Positions 14,351 through 14,427 of a DNA stretch of 14,427 bases are shown one piece after another. Origin of the DNA: Trichodesmium sp. jk18x7bins.61 (GTDB taxonomy: Bacteria; Cyanobacteriota; Cyanobacteriia; Cyanobacteriales; Microcoleaceae). The stretch lies in contig JAJEAQ010000739.1 in assembly GCA_022822685.1 (NCBI GenBank), positions 1-14,427 on the forward strand. The letters are read 5' to 3'. Within the stretch, counting starts at the first letter, position 1. The number at the start of each line of letters is the position of its first letter. The notes beneath the pieces were generated by a model. That model was not told the DNA's origin. It saw only the letters and a program-made list of their open reading frames with translations, and ran no database searches. The position numbers and the translations under genes were made by a program.

Positions 14351-14427
14351 GTGCGGTTCGTTTCTAGTAGGAATCTTTTAAGATATATGACTAGAGTCTA
14401 GCCCCCGAAACCCAAAACGGGGCGGAT
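14351..14427 (+). mobile_element. 5' end of a probable group II intron interrupting hisF (continues beyond window)
   Basis: The sequence after hisF codon 157 starts GTGCGG, matching the GUGYG 5' consensus of group II introns. It lies in phase 0, exactly where HisF similarity ends. ATCTT-TT-AAGAT (14373-14384), flanked by CTAG on both sides (14364-14367 and 14391-14394), forms one stem-loop. CCCCG/CGGGG (14403-14407 and 14418-14422) forms another, as expected for the start of domain I. An in-frame TAG occurs at 14399. Domains II-VI, any maturase and exon 2 are outside the window, so the call rests on the 5' end only. Confidence 0.7.

Noticed and set aside
14351..14401. The 16 codons after HisF residue 157 as a genuine variant HisF C-terminus.
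   Set aside because: A 173-residue HisF would lack the second half of the barrel, and the sequence begins exactly with a group II intron consensus at the point where similarity stops.

Overview
The window looks like chromosomal DNA of an AT-rich filamentous cyanobacterium. It carries chlorophyll synthase (chlG), a cyanobacterial-type Get3 ATPase with a C-terminal alpha-crystallin domain, a DUF2862-type small protein, a GH57 glucan-branching-type enzyme and an exported pentapeptide-repeat protein. It also has five copies of the cyanobacterial HIP1 octamer GCGATCGC (1000, 1684, 6909, 8489, 12276). Low coding density, many small inverted-repeat elements, heptamer repeats and an apparent group II intron point to a repeat-rich marine lineage such as Trichodesmium or its relatives. 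That placement is inference.

Layout, left to right. 1-575 is non-coding and holds a 150-bp MITE-like element and two small hairpins. argJ (arginine biosynthesis) is on the minus strand at 576-1817. 2071-2828 holds three tandem minus-strand copies of a 64-codon gene of unknown function: one intact (middle), one killed by a TGA, one a decayed remnant, with a 93-bp MITE-like insertion beside the intact copy. 2829-3978 has no gene but several inverted-repeat elements. A GH57 branching-type enzyme follows (3979-5571), then an exported pentapeptide-repeat protein with a CxxCH motif (5795-6304). On the plus strand is a frameshifted, truncated EamA/DMT transporter pseudogene (6699-7237). A class A penicillin-binding protein lies at 7300-9579 (minus), with mutually exclusive hairpins in its leader. 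The 950-bp gap upstream of it contains a 112-bp MITE with a 9-bp target duplication. chlG (10534-11514) and the Get3-like gene (11864-12958) follow on the minus strand. 12959-13439 is a structured non-coding patch that resembles insertion-sequence remnants. The DUF2862-type gene (13440-13640, minus) is divergent from hisF (13880 onward, plus).

The most interesting signal is at the right edge. hisF is perfectly conserved through residue 157 and then switches at 14351 into GTGCGG..., which matches the 5' consensus of group II introns, with stem-loops and an in-frame stop behind it. The 173-residue reading is therefore probably exon 1 plus 16 intron-encoded residues, not a complete protein; the rest of the intron and exon 2 lie outside the window.

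The genes are mostly independent housekeeping functions: arginine and histidine synthesis, glycogen branching, peptidoglycan synthesis, chlorophyll synthesis and a chaperone-like ATPase. They are separated by gaps of 200-1150 bp filled with mobile or repetitive debris. No defence system, CRISPR array, tRNA or rRNA was seen.
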